Positions 1 to 7,297 are shown, counted from the stretch's first letter. The stretch: DNA of 10,759 nucleotides from Bacteroidales bacterium (GCA_013314865.1 JABUEV010000045.1:1-10759), one strand, 5' to 3'. Notes: generated by a model not told the origin, from the letters alone. Program-made: numbers and translations.

Positions 1-431
1 CCTTCAATGACAACAATCCATTCATTATCAATAAGTTTTGTGTCAATTGCAACCACAACGCACTGATTGCCGAAATTGCGGGCAATCCGGGTAATAAGTT
101 CCGGATTTCTTACAGCTGAAGTATTTACAGATACTTTATCAGCTCCGGCTTTAATCAGCACAGCTGCATCTTCAGCTGTTTCAATACCTCCGCCCACAGT
201 GAAAGGGATGTTTATCTCCTCAGCAATTCTCTGCACCAGTTCGGCAAGGGTTTTTCTTTTTTCCACTGTTGCCGTGATATCGAGAAACACAAGCTCATCG
301 GCTCTCTGGTCCACATATCTTTTTGCCAGTTCAACCGGGTCCCCTGCATCACGTATTTCGATGAAGTTCACTCCCTTGACAGTCCTTCCGTCTTTTATGT
401 CAAGACATGGTATGATTCTTTTCTTCAGCAT
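1..431 (-). CDS. hisF: Imidazole glycerol phosphate synthase cyclase subunit HisF (3' end beyond window)
   Basis: HisF is the cyclase half of IGP synthase. It takes ammonia from the HisH glutaminase and PRFAR, and makes imidazole-glycerol phosphate and AICAR in the cytoplasm. The first 143 residues are present out of a usual length of about 250. They show the N-terminal (beta/alpha)8 half-barrel: [16 protein letters not shown] with catalytic Asp11, the phosphate-binding FTVGGGI at about 78-83, KVSVNTSAV at about 99-107, and the second catalytic Asp130 in VVAIDTK. The start ATG lies inside the end of hisA as ATGCTGA, so the two genes overlap by 7 bp, which supports this start and suggests translational coupling. 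It is the last his gene visible. A hisI/hisE gene would be expected next, outside the window. The reading frame is intact to the window edge. Confidence 0.97.
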   Translation of the reverse strand, partial: MLKKRIIPCLDIKDGRTVKGVNFIEIRDAGDPVELAKRYVDQRADELVFLDITATVEKRKTLAELVQRIAEEINIPFTVGGGIETAEDAAVLIKAGADKVSVNTSAVRNPELITRIARNFGNQCVVVAIDTKLIDNEWIVVIE

Positions 432-1138
432 AATCTTTTCAGTTCCTTTAGAGTAATTATACCCTCATAGAGGGCTTTCCCGACAATGGCTCCGTTGCAT
501 CCTGTCGCGGCAAGTTCTTCTATATCATCAATTGAAGAAATGCCTCCGCTGGCAATGAGCTTAATGCCTTCAATCGCTGCTAATTCCCTGTAAAGATCGA
601 CAGATGGTCCATTCAGCATTCCGTCCTTTTCTATATCGGTGCAAATGGTGTATACAATCCCCTTTTTTCTGTAAAAATCTATGAACTCGATGATATCGGT
701 TTCCGATTCATTCATCCAGCCTTCTGTAGCTATCTTCCGTCCTTTGCAATCGGCTCCGAGGATTACCTTTTCACTGCCAAACTCTCTGAGCCATTCAAGG
801 AACAGATCGCTGTTTTTCAACGCGACACTTCCGCAAGTCACCTGGCCAGCCCCGTAATCAAAAGCGCACTTTAAGTCTTCATACGTCCTGATGCCGCCCC
901 CAAAGTCAATCTTTAGTGAAGTCTTTGATGCAATTTTCTCCATGATTTTATGATTGACAAGCCTTTTTTCCCTTGCGCCGTCCAGATCAACAATATGCAG
1001 ATAGCTGATGCCGTGATCTTCTATCTTCCTTGCCACCTCAAGAGGATCTTCATTGTAAATCTTGCTGGTTGAGAAATCACCCCTTGTAAGTCTGACGCAT
1101 TTCCCGTTTATAATATCCATTGCCACTATTATTCTCAT
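425..1138 (-). CDS. hisA: ProFAR isomerase HisA
   Basis: HisA (237 aa, usual length 240-250) is the (beta/alpha)8-barrel isomerase that opens the ribose ring of ProFAR by Amadori rearrangement to give PRFAR, the substrate of HisF. Visible features are the N-terminal [20 protein letters not shown] with catalytic Asp8, the phosphate-binding DFGGGI at about 78-83, the second catalytic Asp130 in [17 protein letters not shown] at about 167-175, and SGGISS at about 198-202. The two half-barrel repeats typical of HisA/HisF are evident. The start ATG overlaps the hisH stop as ATGA (4 bp), and its own stop overlaps hisF by 7 bp. Residues and length are ordinary, and nothing suggests the bifunctional PriA form. 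Confidence 0.97.
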   Translation of the reverse strand: MRIIVAMDIINGKCVRLTRGDFSTSKIYNEDPLEVARKIEDHGISYLHIVDLDGAREKRLVNHKIMEKIASKTSLKIDFGGGIRTYEDLKCAFDYGAGQVTCGSVALKNSDLFLEWLREFGSEKVILGADCKGRKIATEGWMNESETDIIEFIDFYRKKGIVYTICTDIEKDGMLNGPSVDLYRELAAIEGIKLIASGGISSIDDIEELAATGCNGAIVGKALYEGIITLKELKRLC

Positions 1139-1713
1139 AGCTGAAGGAAGTTTTGCAGTATTTTTTCACCAATGCCGGCAGATTTCTCGGGATGAAACTG
1201 TGTTGCATAAAAATTATCCCTGTGCAGGGCGGCACTGAAAGGGAGGATGTAATCGCAAATTGCAACAGTGTATAATGTAATTGAGGCGTAGTAGCTATGG
1301 ACATAATAAACGTCGTCGTTCTGGCTGATGCCCTTGAAAAGATCACCTTTAAGAGCTGAGAAATTATTCCATCCCATGTGGGGTACCTTATCAAACGGAG
1401 GGAATTTTTTCACCATAGCGTCAAAAATACCAAGACATTTTGTTCCTGATTCATCTGAATAACTGCACATCAGCTGAAGGCCAAGACAAATTCCCAGGAC
1501 TGGCTGTTTCAGGGAAAGGATTACCTTGTCGAGTCCTCTCTCACGAATATATTTCATTGCTGATCCGGCTTCACCAACACCCGGAATGACAACTTTTTCA
1601 GCATTAAGCAATTCATCAGGATTGTCAGTAAGTCTGGTTTCACAGCCCAGCCGTTTGAAAGCATTTTGGACGGACAATATATTTCCGGCATTATAGTCAA
1701 GTATGGCTATCAT
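1135..1713 (-). CDS. hisH: Imidazole glycerol phosphate synthase glutaminase subunit HisH
   Basis: HisH is the class I glutamine amidotransferase subunit of IGP synthase. It hydrolyses glutamine and channels ammonia through HisF. The 192 aa product has normal family length (about 200). The catalytic triad is visible: nucleophile Cys76 in [10 protein letters not shown], and His174 and Glu176 in QFHPEKS. The PGVG loop at about 44-47, next to the oxyanion strand, and the VPHMGWN motif at about 110-116 are also present. The N-terminus [14 protein letters not shown] is typical. The start overlaps the hisB stop by 4 bp (ATGA) and the stop overlaps the hisA start by 4 bp, so HisH, HisA and HisF are likely made in step, consistent with HisH and HisF forming one heterodimer. 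Confidence 0.97.
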   Translation of the reverse strand: MIAILDYNAGNILSVQNAFKRLGCETRLTDNPDELLNAEKVVIPGVGEAGSAMKYIRERGLDKVILSLKQPVLGICLGLQLMCSYSDESGTKCLGIFDAMVKKFPPFDKVPHMGWNNFSALKGDLFKGISQNDDVYYVHSYYASITLYTVAICDYILPFSAALHRDNFYATQFHPEKSAGIGEKILQNFLQL

Positions 1714-2798
1714 AGTTTTCCCTTGGTTGACGGTAATGAATAGTTTCCGGTTTTGCTGACTGCCATTCTCAGAGCTTTGGCGAATGCTTTGAAGATAGCT
1801 TCAATCTTGTGATGTTCGTTATCGCCGTCAGCCTTTATATTCAGGTTGCACTTTGCACTGTCGCTGAATGACCTGAAGAAATGTCTGAAAAGTTCTGTAG
1901 GCATTTCACCTATTTTTTCACGGTTAAATGCTGAATTCCAGACAAAAAAAGGTCTTCCTCCAAAATCAATTGCCACAGAGGCAAGGGAGTCATCCATAGG
2001 CAGGAGGAAACCATATCTTTCAATTCCCTTTTTGCTTCCAAGAGCCTTTGCCACTGCCTCTCCCAATGCAATAGCCACATCTTCGACAGTGTGATGCTCG
2101 TCAGTCACTAAATCCCCTTCGGCTTTGATGGCCAGATCAATTTCTCCGTGCCTGGAAATCTGCTCCAACATGTGATCAAAGAACCCTATTCCGGTTTCAA
2201 TTGAATATTTACCTGTTCCATCCAGGTTTAATTCAAGTCTGATGCGGGTTTCAGAAGTATTCCTCACAACTTCAGCCTTCCTTGGAACAGACTTCAGGAA
2301 CCGGTAAATTTCAGTCCAGTCGCGCGTGGAGAACTCTGCCTGGCTGTTTTTTTCATTGCTGAAAAAGATTGCCCTGCATCCAAGATTTTGGGCAAGCTGA
2401 AGATCGGTGATTCTGTCTCCGATCACGTAAGAAGAGGTCATGTCAATTCCCTGTGAGAGATATTTTGAAAGCATTGCTGTACCGGGCTTTCTTGTCGGCG
2501 CATTTTCTTCCGGGAAACTCCTGTCAATGAATATTTCGGCAAATTTCACTCCTTCTCCTTCCAGTATCTGAAGCATCTTATTGTGGGAAGGCCAGAAACT
2601 CTCCTCCGGGAAGGATTCAGTGCCAAGCCCGTCCTGATTGGTTACCATCACGAGTTCATAATCTGTCTCTTTTGCAATAGCAGAAAGGGCTGTTATTACC
2701 CCCGGGAGGAATTCAAAATCCTCAAGGCTGTCTACTATTCCATCTAGCGGTTCCCTAAGTATGGTACCATCTCTGTCAATAAAAAGCACCTTCTTCAT
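1710..2798 (-). CDS. hisB: Bifunctional histidinol-phosphatase / imidazoleglycerol-phosphate dehydratase HisB
   Basis: This 362 aa fusion protein catalyses two non-consecutive steps, IGP dehydration and histidinol-phosphate dephosphorylation. Residues 1 to about 165 are a HAD (DDDD) phosphatase: LFIDRDGT with nucleophile Asp8 and acid/base Asp10, MVTNQDGLG at about 51-59, RKPGTAML at about 103-110, and [10 protein letters not shown] at about 123-132. Residues about 175-362 are the dehydratase: GFFDHMLEQ at about 205-213, metal-binding DEHHTVED at 233-240, and the repeat motif [12 protein letters not shown] at 327-338. The C-terminus LPSTKGKL matches the family's usual tail. The E. coli-type Cys/His zinc loop of the phosphatase is replaced by [11 protein letters not shown] (92-102) with no Cys or His. 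I recall the same loop in Bacteroides HisB, so this looks lineage-typical, not a defect. It overlaps hisC and hisH by 4 bp each. Confidence 0.97.
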   Translation of the reverse strand: MKKVLFIDRDGTILREPLDGIVDSLEDFEFLPGVITALSAIAKETDYELVMVTNQDGLGTESFPEESFWPSHNKMLQILEGEGVKFAEIFIDRSFPEENAPTRKPGTAMLSKYLSQGIDMTSSYVIGDRITDLQLAQNLGCRAIFFSNEKNSQAEFSTRDWTEIYRFLKSVPRKAEVVRNTSETRIRLELNLDGTGKYSIETGIGFFDHMLEQISRHGEIDLAIKAEGDLVTDEHHTVEDVAIALGEAVAKALGSKKGIERYGFLLPMDDSLASVAIDFGGRPFFVWNSAFNREKIGEMPTELFRHFFRSFSDSAKCNLNIKADGDNEHHKIEAIFKAFAKALRMAVSKTGNYSLPSTKGKL

Positions 2799-3829
2799 AA
2801 AACAATCATTTTCAATGCTTTCAGTAATTCATCATTTTCATCAGGTGTTCCTACAGTAATGCGCAGACAGTTGAACACAAGTTTTGTCCGGTTTCTGACA
2901 ATAATTTTATTACTTATCAGAGAGTTATAAATATAGTCAGCATCTTTTACCCTGACAAGAAGAAAATTGGCATCTGATGGAAATATTTTTTCAACTGCAT
3001 CCAGTGTCTCAAGTTTTTCCTTCAGCCTCTCCCTTTCAGCAAGGATATTTTCTATATCCTTATTTACTGCATCTGTATCAGACAGCTTTTTAAGAGCTGC
3101 CTCCTGGTTCAGAGTGCTTATATTATAAGGCGGTTTAATCCTGTAGAAATAGTTAATTATCTTTTCGTCAGCGAAAGCCATTCCGATTCTTGCAGCTGCA
3201 AGGCCAAAAGCCTTGCTGAAAGTCTGCATCACAATCAGATTTGGATATTTGTCAATATTTTGAGTGAAAGATGGTTTCCTGCTGAAATCTGCATAGGCTT
3301 CATCAAGGACGACTATACCTCTGAAATTCGCTGTAATTTTTTCAATGTCTGCGTGGTTCAGGCAATTACCTGTAGGATTGTTCGGCGAGCAGAGGAATAT
3401 CAGTTTTATGCTGTTGTCAAGCGCGATTGTCCGGATAACCTTATCTGTATCTATCTGAAATTCATTGTTAAGAGGAACTTTGATAATGCTGATATCGTTC
3501 ACAGCAGAGGATACTTCATACATTCCGTATGACGGGTAAACAGTAAGAGCTTTGTCTGTACCCGGATTGCAGAAGATTCTGAAGCACAGGTCAATCACTT
3601 CATCGCTTCCGTTTCCCAGGAATATATTTTCAAAAGGTACTTTTTTGTATTTGCTGATGGCTCTCCGCAATTCCTGGTGGTAGGGGTCAGGATAGCGGTT
3701 AAGCCGGCCGTACGGATTCTCATTGGCATCAAGAAAGGTGCCTTCTTTTCCTTTAAATTCATCGCGTGCGCAGGAGTAGGGGATAAGCTTACGCACGTTA
3801 TCCCGTACCAGTGTTTCGATATCAGTCAT
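2795..3829 (-). CDS. hisC: Histidinol-phosphate aminotransferase HisC
   Basis: HisC is a PLP-dependent fold type I aminotransferase. It transfers the amino group of glutamate to imidazole-acetol phosphate, giving histidinol phosphate. The 344 aa product is slightly shorter than E. coli HisC (356). Visible motifs are LDANENPYG at about 33-41, [10 protein letters not shown] at about 72-81, SPNNPTG at 148-154, DEAYADF at 176-182, the Schiff-base Lys206 in [14 protein letters not shown], and the C-terminal substrate carboxylate-binding Arg323 in LRITVGT. The NENPYG and YADF motifs favour HisC over other class I/II aminotransferases, and the operon position settles the assignment. The start overlaps the hisD stop by 8 bp, and the stop overlaps hisB by 4 bp. 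Confidence 0.96.
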   Translation of the reverse strand: MTDIETLVRDNVRKLIPYSCARDEFKGKEGTFLDANENPYGRLNRYPDPYHQELRRAISKYKKVPFENIFLGNGSDEVIDLCFRIFCNPGTDKALTVYPSYGMYEVSSAVNDISIIKVPLNNEFQIDTDKVIRTIALDNSIKLIFLCSPNNPTGNCLNHADIEKITANFRGIVVLDEAYADFSRKPSFTQNIDKYPNLIVMQTFSKAFGLAAARIGMAFADEKIINYFYRIKPPYNISTLNQEAALKKLSDTDAVNKDIENILAERERLKEKLETLDAVEKIFPSDANFLLVRVKDADYIYNSLISNKIIVRNRTKLVFNCLRITVGTPDENDELLKALKMIVL

Positions 3830-5111
3830 TTTTAAGGGAATTAAGTCTTATTGTAACAGCATTCCTGTGTCCTGTCAGTAATTCAGCTTCTGCCATTGTC
3901 TCTACTGCCGGACCGATTCCGGCAAGTCCTTCGGCCGATACTTCCTGGAAAGTGATTTTTTTCATAAAGCTGTCGGTAGAGACACCGCTGAAGCTCCTGG
4001 CATAGCCGTTGGTAGGAAGTGTGTGGTTGGTTCCTGAGGCATAATCACCAATACTTTCACAGCTGTACCTTCCGATAAAGACCGATCCGGCACTGGTAAC
4101 CTTTTTTGCTATCACCAATGCATCGGCAGTTGAAATAATAAGGTGTTCCGGTGCATATAGATTGCTGAATTCAATGCAATCCCCTGTTGTTTCAAATTGA
4201 ATAAGCAGGCTGTTTTCCAGAGATTTCTGTGCTTTTTCCTTCCTTTCGAGAGACTGAATTTGCCTGTCAACTGCATTTCTTACCATCTCCAGCATTTTAT
4301 TGCTGGTGGTGAGCAACACAACCTGGCTGTCTGATCCGTGTTCAGCCTGTGACAGAAGGTCAGCGGCAACAAAATCAGGATCAGCTGTTTCATCTGCAAT
4401 AACCAGTAATTCGCTTGGTCCGGCAGGCATGTCAATTGCCACGCCTTCAGTCTGAACCATCTCCTTGGCCTTTGTTACGTACTGGTTACCGGGTCCAAAA
4501 ATCTTGTATACGCGTGGTATTGTTTCCGTTCCGAAAGCCATAGCCGCTATTGCCTGGGCACCGCCAACAGCAAAAACGTCAGAGACACCGCATATTGAAG
4601 CTGTGTAAAGTATCAGTGGATTGACAGTACCTGACTCATCTGGTGGCGTACAGACGATTATTTTTTCGCACCCTGCAATCTTTGCGGGTACTGCAAGCAT
4701 AAGGAGTGTCGAGAAAAGAGGAGCGGTGCCGCCAGGAATATACAAACCTACCTTTTCAATCGGTACACTTTTCCTCCAGCATCTCACTCCATTCATTGTC
4801 TCAACAATACCCTCACTGATAATCTGTGAAGAATGAAATTTTTCAATGTTAGATTTTGCCAGAAGGATTGCAGTCTTTAGTCTTTCAGGAATGGCTTCAG
4901 ATGAACGTGATATTTCAGCATTGTCAATCCTGATAGTATCAGTTCCGGTGCCTCCAAAGATTTTATTGAGATAAACCAGAGCCTTGTCTCCTTCTGATTT
5001 CACTTTTTGAATAATATCTCTTACCGTGTTTTCGATTTCATCTTTCGGGAGCACGGGCCGAAGGCAGAGTTTTTCCCATTTATCACGGGGAGGTAAATAG
5101 AAGGTCTTCAT
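3822..5111 (-). CDS. hisD: Histidinol dehydrogenase HisD
   Basis: HisD performs the last two steps of the pathway, two NAD-dependent oxidations of histidinol to histidine on a zinc centre. The 429 aa product is family-typical (E. coli about 434). The four zinc ligands can be placed by alignment to E. coli: Gln255 and His258 in SQAEHGSDSQ, Asp356 in IGDYASGTNHTLPT, and His415 in LLTGHRNAV. The catalytic base pair Glu322-His323 is in LYAPEHL. Other signatures are YIPGGTAPLFSTLLM at about 124-138, VGGAQAIAAMAFGT at about 182-195, FGPGNQYVTKAK at about 205-216, and DMPAGPSE at about 227-234. The ATG shares one base with the hisG stop (TAATG), indicating coupling to hisG. Confidence 0.97.
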   Translation of the reverse strand: MKTFYLPPRDKWEKLCLRPVLPKDEIENTVRDIIQKVKSEGDKALVYLNKIFGGTGTDTIRIDNAEISRSSEAIPERLKTAILLAKSNIEKFHSSQIISEGIVETMNGVRCWRKSVPIEKVGLYIPGGTAPLFSTLLMLAVPAKIAGCEKIIVCTPPDESGTVNPLILYTASICGVSDVFAVGGAQAIAAMAFGTETIPRVYKIFGPGNQYVTKAKEMVQTEGVAIDMPAGPSELLVIADETADPDFVAADLLSQAEHGSDSQVVLLTTSNKMLEMVRNAVDRQIQSLERKEKAQKSLENSLLIQFETTGDCIEFSNLYAPEHLIISTADALVIAKKVTSAGSVFIGRYSCESIGDYASGTNHTLPTNGYARSFSGVSTDSFMKKITFQEVSAEGLAGIGPAVETMAEAELLTGHRNAVTIRLNSLKND

Positions 5112-5968
5112 TACATTATCATTTTTTCGATGGGTATTACAAGTATCCCTTCCGCACCTGCGTTTTTGAGGCGGTCTATTCTTTCCCAGAAATCATCCTC
5201 CCTCACCACCGAGTGTAAACTGCACCATCCTTTAATGGCAAGGGGAAGGACTGTGGGACTTTTCATTCCCGGCAATATTTCGCATATTTTTGGTATAGCC
5301 TCTTCCGGAGCGTTCAGCAGAATATATTTGTTTTCCCTGGCATTCCTGACAGCTCTTACCCTGAAAAGGAATTTATCCAGTATTGACTTCTTTTCTTCAT
5401 TGAGGTTCTTATTGGAAATAATAACAGCCTGACTGGTCAGAATTGTTTCCACTTCACGAAGGCCATTGGTCAGCAGGGTGCTCCCCGAGCTGACGATATC
5501 GCATACAGCATCCGCAAGCCCTATTCCCGGAGCAATTTCGACACTCCCGCTGATCTCCTCTATTTCTGTTTTTAAGTTATTTTTTTTGAGATACTCCGAA
5601 AGAAGCCTTGGGTAGCTTGTTGCTACTTTTTTGTTATTGAAGTATTCAGGCCCCGGGTAATGCTCCTCCTTCGGGATAGCCAGGCTGAGCCTGCAATTAG
5701 CAAAACCAAGCTGGTCGAGGATAGCTACATCCTTGTTTTTTTCGAGTACCATGTTCTCGCCGATTATGCCGATATCGGCCACCTGCTGTTCCACATATTG
5801 CGGAATGTCATCATCCCTCAGGAAAAGTATTTCCACAGGAAAATTGCCCGCTACAGTTCTAAGGACATTTGCACCGTTTGAAATTTTTATGCCGCAGTCT
5901 TCAAGAAGCTTTTTTGAGTGGTCGCTTAGGCGTCCTGTTTTCTGAATTGCTAATTTTAGATTAATCAT
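5111..5968 (-). CDS. hisG: ATP phosphoribosyltransferase HisG, long form
   Basis: HisG commits ATP and PRPP to histidine synthesis. I chose the ATG at 5968 (285 aa, MINLKLAIQKTGRL), which matches the family N-terminus. An in-frame ATG at 6025 would place 19 extra residues across the upstream terminator hairpin. Visible motifs are KLAIQKTGRL (5-14), DIGIIGENMV (65-74), CRLSLAIP (92-99) and the PRPP-binding DAVCDIVSSGSTLLTNGL (153-170). Residues about 210-285, containing GMKSPTVLPL and the ending ILVIPIEKMI, form the C-terminal ACT-like regulatory domain of the long, homohexameric form. The enzyme should therefore be feedback-inhibited by histidine and need no HisZ. No strong Shine-Dalgarno site lies upstream (ACAAACCGATAATAGT before ATG), as is usual in Bacteroidota. 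It is the first structural gene after the attenuator. Confidence 0.97.
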   Translation of the reverse strand: MINLKLAIQKTGRLSDHSKKLLEDCGIKISNGANVLRTVAGNFPVEILFLRDDDIPQYVEQQVADIGIIGENMVLEKNKDVAILDQLGFANCRLSLAIPKEEHYPGPEYFNNKKVATSYPRLLSEYLKKNNLKTEIEEISGSVEIAPGIGLADAVCDIVSSGSTLLTNGLREVETILTSQAVIISNKNLNEEKKSILDKFLFRVRAVRNARENKYILLNAPEEAIPKICEILPGMKSPTVLPLAIKGWCSLHSVVREDDFWERIDRLKNAGAEGILVIPIEKMIM

Positions 5969-6002
5969 ACTATTATCGGTTTGTAAGAACAGTGCCTTCA
6001 GG

Positions 6003-6039
6003 AAAAAAAGAAACCCGTCTGGCACTGCTCAGACGGGTT
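6003..6039 (-). terminator. Intrinsic terminator of the his attenuator
   Basis: On the minus strand a perfect 9 bp inverted repeat, AACCCGTCT and AGACGGGTT (6039-6031 with 6020-6012), is extended by one G-C pair and a possible G-U inside. It is followed by TC and seven T residues (6009-6003), the layout of a Rho-independent terminator. It lies 34 bases upstream of the hisG ATG and downstream of the His-rich leader ORF, so it would stop transcription before the his structural genes when the leader is translated fully. The orientation is right for minus-strand transcription. On the plus strand the hairpin is followed by no T tract, so it is not a plus-strand terminator. Confidence 0.93.
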
Positions 6040-6090
6040 AACGATATTTTTCAATTACCTCATATCATTTTCATCTCGCCTGAGCGCAGT
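6024..6090 (-). promoter_or_regulatory. Predicted antiterminator pairing of the his leader
   Basis: The leader RNA segment ACTGCGCTCAGGCG (6090-6077), within the last codons of the leader ORF, can pair with CGTCUGAGCAGU (6035-6024). This gives eight contiguous pairs (one G-U), a two-base bulge, then four more pairs. The second segment includes five bases of the terminator's 5' arm plus its loop, so this structure and the terminator cannot coexist. A ribosome held on the His codons (6109-6092) would leave the first segment free and favour this fold. A ribosome at the leader stop would cover it. The pairing was read by eye, and no folding energies were computed. Confidence 0.75.
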
Positions 6091-6106
6091 AATGAAAATG
6101 ATGATG
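6061..6106 (-). promoter_or_regulatory. Predicted pause / sequestering hairpin over the His codons
   Basis: The His-codon stretch AUCAUUUUCAU (6102-6092) is an exact 11-base complement of AUGAAAAUGAU (6074-6064), just beyond and partly in the leader stop. Three more pairs (CAU with AUG) form outside a single bulged C. Inside the loop a smaller CU/AG and CGC/GCG stem closes on UCAG. This 1:2-type hairpin would sequester the antiterminator strand when the leader is not translated. It would then act as the RNA polymerase pause structure or a default-off state. It was read by eye, without energy calculation. Confidence 0.7.
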
Positions 6107-6127
6107 ATGTAAATTAATTGAGTACAT
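6071..6127 (-). CDS. hisL: His operon leader peptide (HisL), 18 aa
   Basis: This short ORF reads ATG to TGA and encodes MYSINLHHHHFHYCAQAR, with His at codons 7-10 and 12. Four adjacent His codons (all CAT) plus a fifth in 18 codons is the hallmark of a histidine attenuator leader peptide. Its role is regulatory, not catalytic: the ribosome stalls at the CAT run when charged tRNA-His is scarce. It begins about 15-20 bases after the expected transcription start from the promoter at 6147-6178, preceded by AAAAA with no classical Shine-Dalgarno. It ends about 31 bases before the terminator stem. It has no sequence likeness to the E. coli HisL beyond the His run. It is the only ATG-initiated frame through the His codons in this leader. 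Confidence 0.92.
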   Translation of the reverse strand: MYSINLHHHHFHYCAQAR

Positions 6128-6146
6128 TTTTTAAAAATTTCAAGTG

Positions 6147-6178
6147 CAAAGATATCTATTTTTTAATAATTATTACAA
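6147..6178 (-). promoter_or_regulatory. Predicted Bacteroidetes-type sigma promoter for the his operon
   Basis: On the minus strand TTG (6178-6176) is followed after 21 bases by TATCTTTG (6154-6147). This fits the known Bacteroidetes housekeeping promoter, a -33 TTTG and a -7 TAnnTTTG spaced about 19-21 bp. The -7 element is a full match; the -33 element reads ATTG, so only three of four bases match. A start point a few bases downstream, near 6142-6139, would give an untranslated leader of about 15 bases before hisL. The spacer holds a 12 bp AT-only palindrome, TAATAATTATTA (6175-6164), of unknown meaning. Confidence 0.7.
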
Positions 6179-6195
6179 TAATGGAGAAAAATCTT

Positions 6196-7257
6196 TCACA
6201 CTCTTTCGGCAACCAGATCTCCTGTCTCTGTAGTGGAATATCCCATCTTCCCTGCACTTAGATCTTTTATCTTATTGGCTGTCACGTCCATAATTGCATT
6301 TTCAATTGCCCTTGCAGCCTCATTTTCACCCAGATGTTCAAGCATCATGCCTCCGCAGGCAATTGCGGCCAACGGGTTAATAACATTTTTGCCTGTATAT
6401 TTTGGTGCTGAGCCTCCTATAGGCTCAAACATCGAAACACCTTCCGGATTGATGTTTCCTCCTGCAGCAATTCCCATTCCGCCCTGGGTTATGGCTCCCA
6501 GGTCGGTTATTATATCGCCAAACATATTTGTCGTGACAATCACATCAAACCATTCAGGATTTTTAATCATCCACATGCAGGTGGCATCGACATGGTAATA
6601 TTCTCTTTTAATATCAGGAAATTCAGCTTCACCCATCTCATGGAACGCTCTTTCCCACAGGTCAAAGACGAATGTCAGAACATTGGTTTTTCCGCACAGA
6701 GCAAGTGTTTTCTTTTTATTTCTTTTTCTGGTATATTCAAAGGCGTACCTGAGACACCTGTCGACCTGGAAACGGTTATAAACCATGTTCTGCATTGCAA
6801 CCTCATGCGGGGTTCCTTTCATAGTTACACCACCGCTTCCGGTGTAAACATCGCCTGTGTTTTCGCGGACAACAACATAATCAATATGCTCAGGTCCTTT
6901 GTCCTTAAGCGGAGTTGCCACACCCGGATAAAGCTTTACCGGCCTCAGATTTATATACTGGTCCAGCTCAAAACGAAGTCTTAAAAGTATCCCTTTTTCG
7001 AGAATGCCTGGTTTTACATCGGGATGGCCTATTGCACCGAGAAAGATTGAATCGAATTTTTTCAGCTGTTGAGGTGCAGAGTCAGGTAGTACTTCTCCCG
7101 TTCTGAGATATCTCTCCCCGCCGAAATCAAACTTTTCAAAATTCAGCTTAAATCCGAATTTTGAAGCAGCTGCATTCAGCACCTTCATACCTTCCCTTAC
7201 AACTTCGGGCCCTGTTCCGTCACCCGGTATTACGGCTATGTTATATGTTTTGCCCAT
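6196..7257 (-). CDS. leuB: 3-isopropylmalate / 3-methylmalate dehydrogenase, LeuB family
   Basis: This is a 353 aa NAD-dependent beta-decarboxylating dehydrogenase of the isocitrate/isopropylmalate family. It would oxidise 3-isopropylmalate to 2-oxoisocaproate, or 3-methylmalate to 2-oxobutyrate. Visible features are IPGDGTGPEV at the N-terminus, substrate-binding Arg95 and Arg105 in LRFELDQYINLRP, Arg131 and Tyr138 in VRENTGDVYTG, Lys190 in CGKTNVL, Asp224, and metal ligands Asp248 and Asp252 in TTNMFGDIITDLGA. EPIGGSAPKYTGK follows at about 278-290. A Leu-Leu pair just before the first Arg fits a hydrophobic side chain on the substrate. The RENTG motif resembles isocitrate and tartrate dehydrogenases more than the RELTG of classical LeuB, so exact substrate range is open. 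It follows the synthase by 40 AT-rich bases and is the last gene before the his leader. Confidence 0.88.
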   Translation of the reverse strand: MGKTYNIAVIPGDGTGPEVVREGMKVLNAAASKFGFKLNFEKFDFGGERYLRTGEVLPDSAPQQLKKFDSIFLGAIGHPDVKPGILEKGILLRLRFELDQYINLRPVKLYPGVATPLKDKGPEHIDYVVVRENTGDVYTGSGGVTMKGTPHEVAMQNMVYNRFQVDRCLRYAFEYTRKRNKKKTLALCGKTNVLTFVFDLWERAFHEMGEAEFPDIKREYYHVDATCMWMIKNPEWFDVIVTTNMFGDIITDLGAITQGGMGIAAGGNINPEGVSMFEPIGGSAPKYTGKNVINPLAAIACGGMMLEHLGENEAARAIENAIMDVTANKIKDLSAGKMGYSTTETGDLVAERV

Positions 7258-7297
7258 AATATTTTATATCAGTAATTAATAAATAGTTATTTGATTT

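Noticed and set aside
67..456. Plus-strand open frame of 129 codons
   Set aside because: It lies antisense to hisF and the hisA end, both with full family motifs. Its Ser/Ala-rich product has no recognisable domain and is a shadow frame.
1077..1394. Minus-strand open frame of 105 codons across the hisH/hisA junction
   Set aside because: It is out of frame with both genes, which are intact with catalytic residues, and its product shows no motif.
5969..6025. Upstream in-frame ATG at 6025 giving hisG a 19-residue extension
   Set aside because: The extension would be translated from the terminator hairpin and T tract, and it adds residues before the conserved HisG N-terminus. The ATG at 5968 fits the family.
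6164..6175. 12 bp palindrome TAATAATTATTA as a leuB terminator or operator
   Set aside because: It consists only of A and T, is followed by A residues on the transcribed sense, and falls in the promoter spacer. A terminator is unlikely, and chance can explain such a palindrome in AT-rich DNA.
6592..6984. Plus-strand open frame of 130 codons opposite leuB
   Set aside because: It is antisense to the conserved core of leuB, with no promoter or domain signal; a shadow frame.
7258..7297. 40 bp AT-rich gap between the synthase and leuB as a promoter or attenuator
   Set aside because: No TAnnTTTG element at suitable spacing, no hairpin and no His or Leu codon run was found; it looks like an ordinary intergenic spacer.
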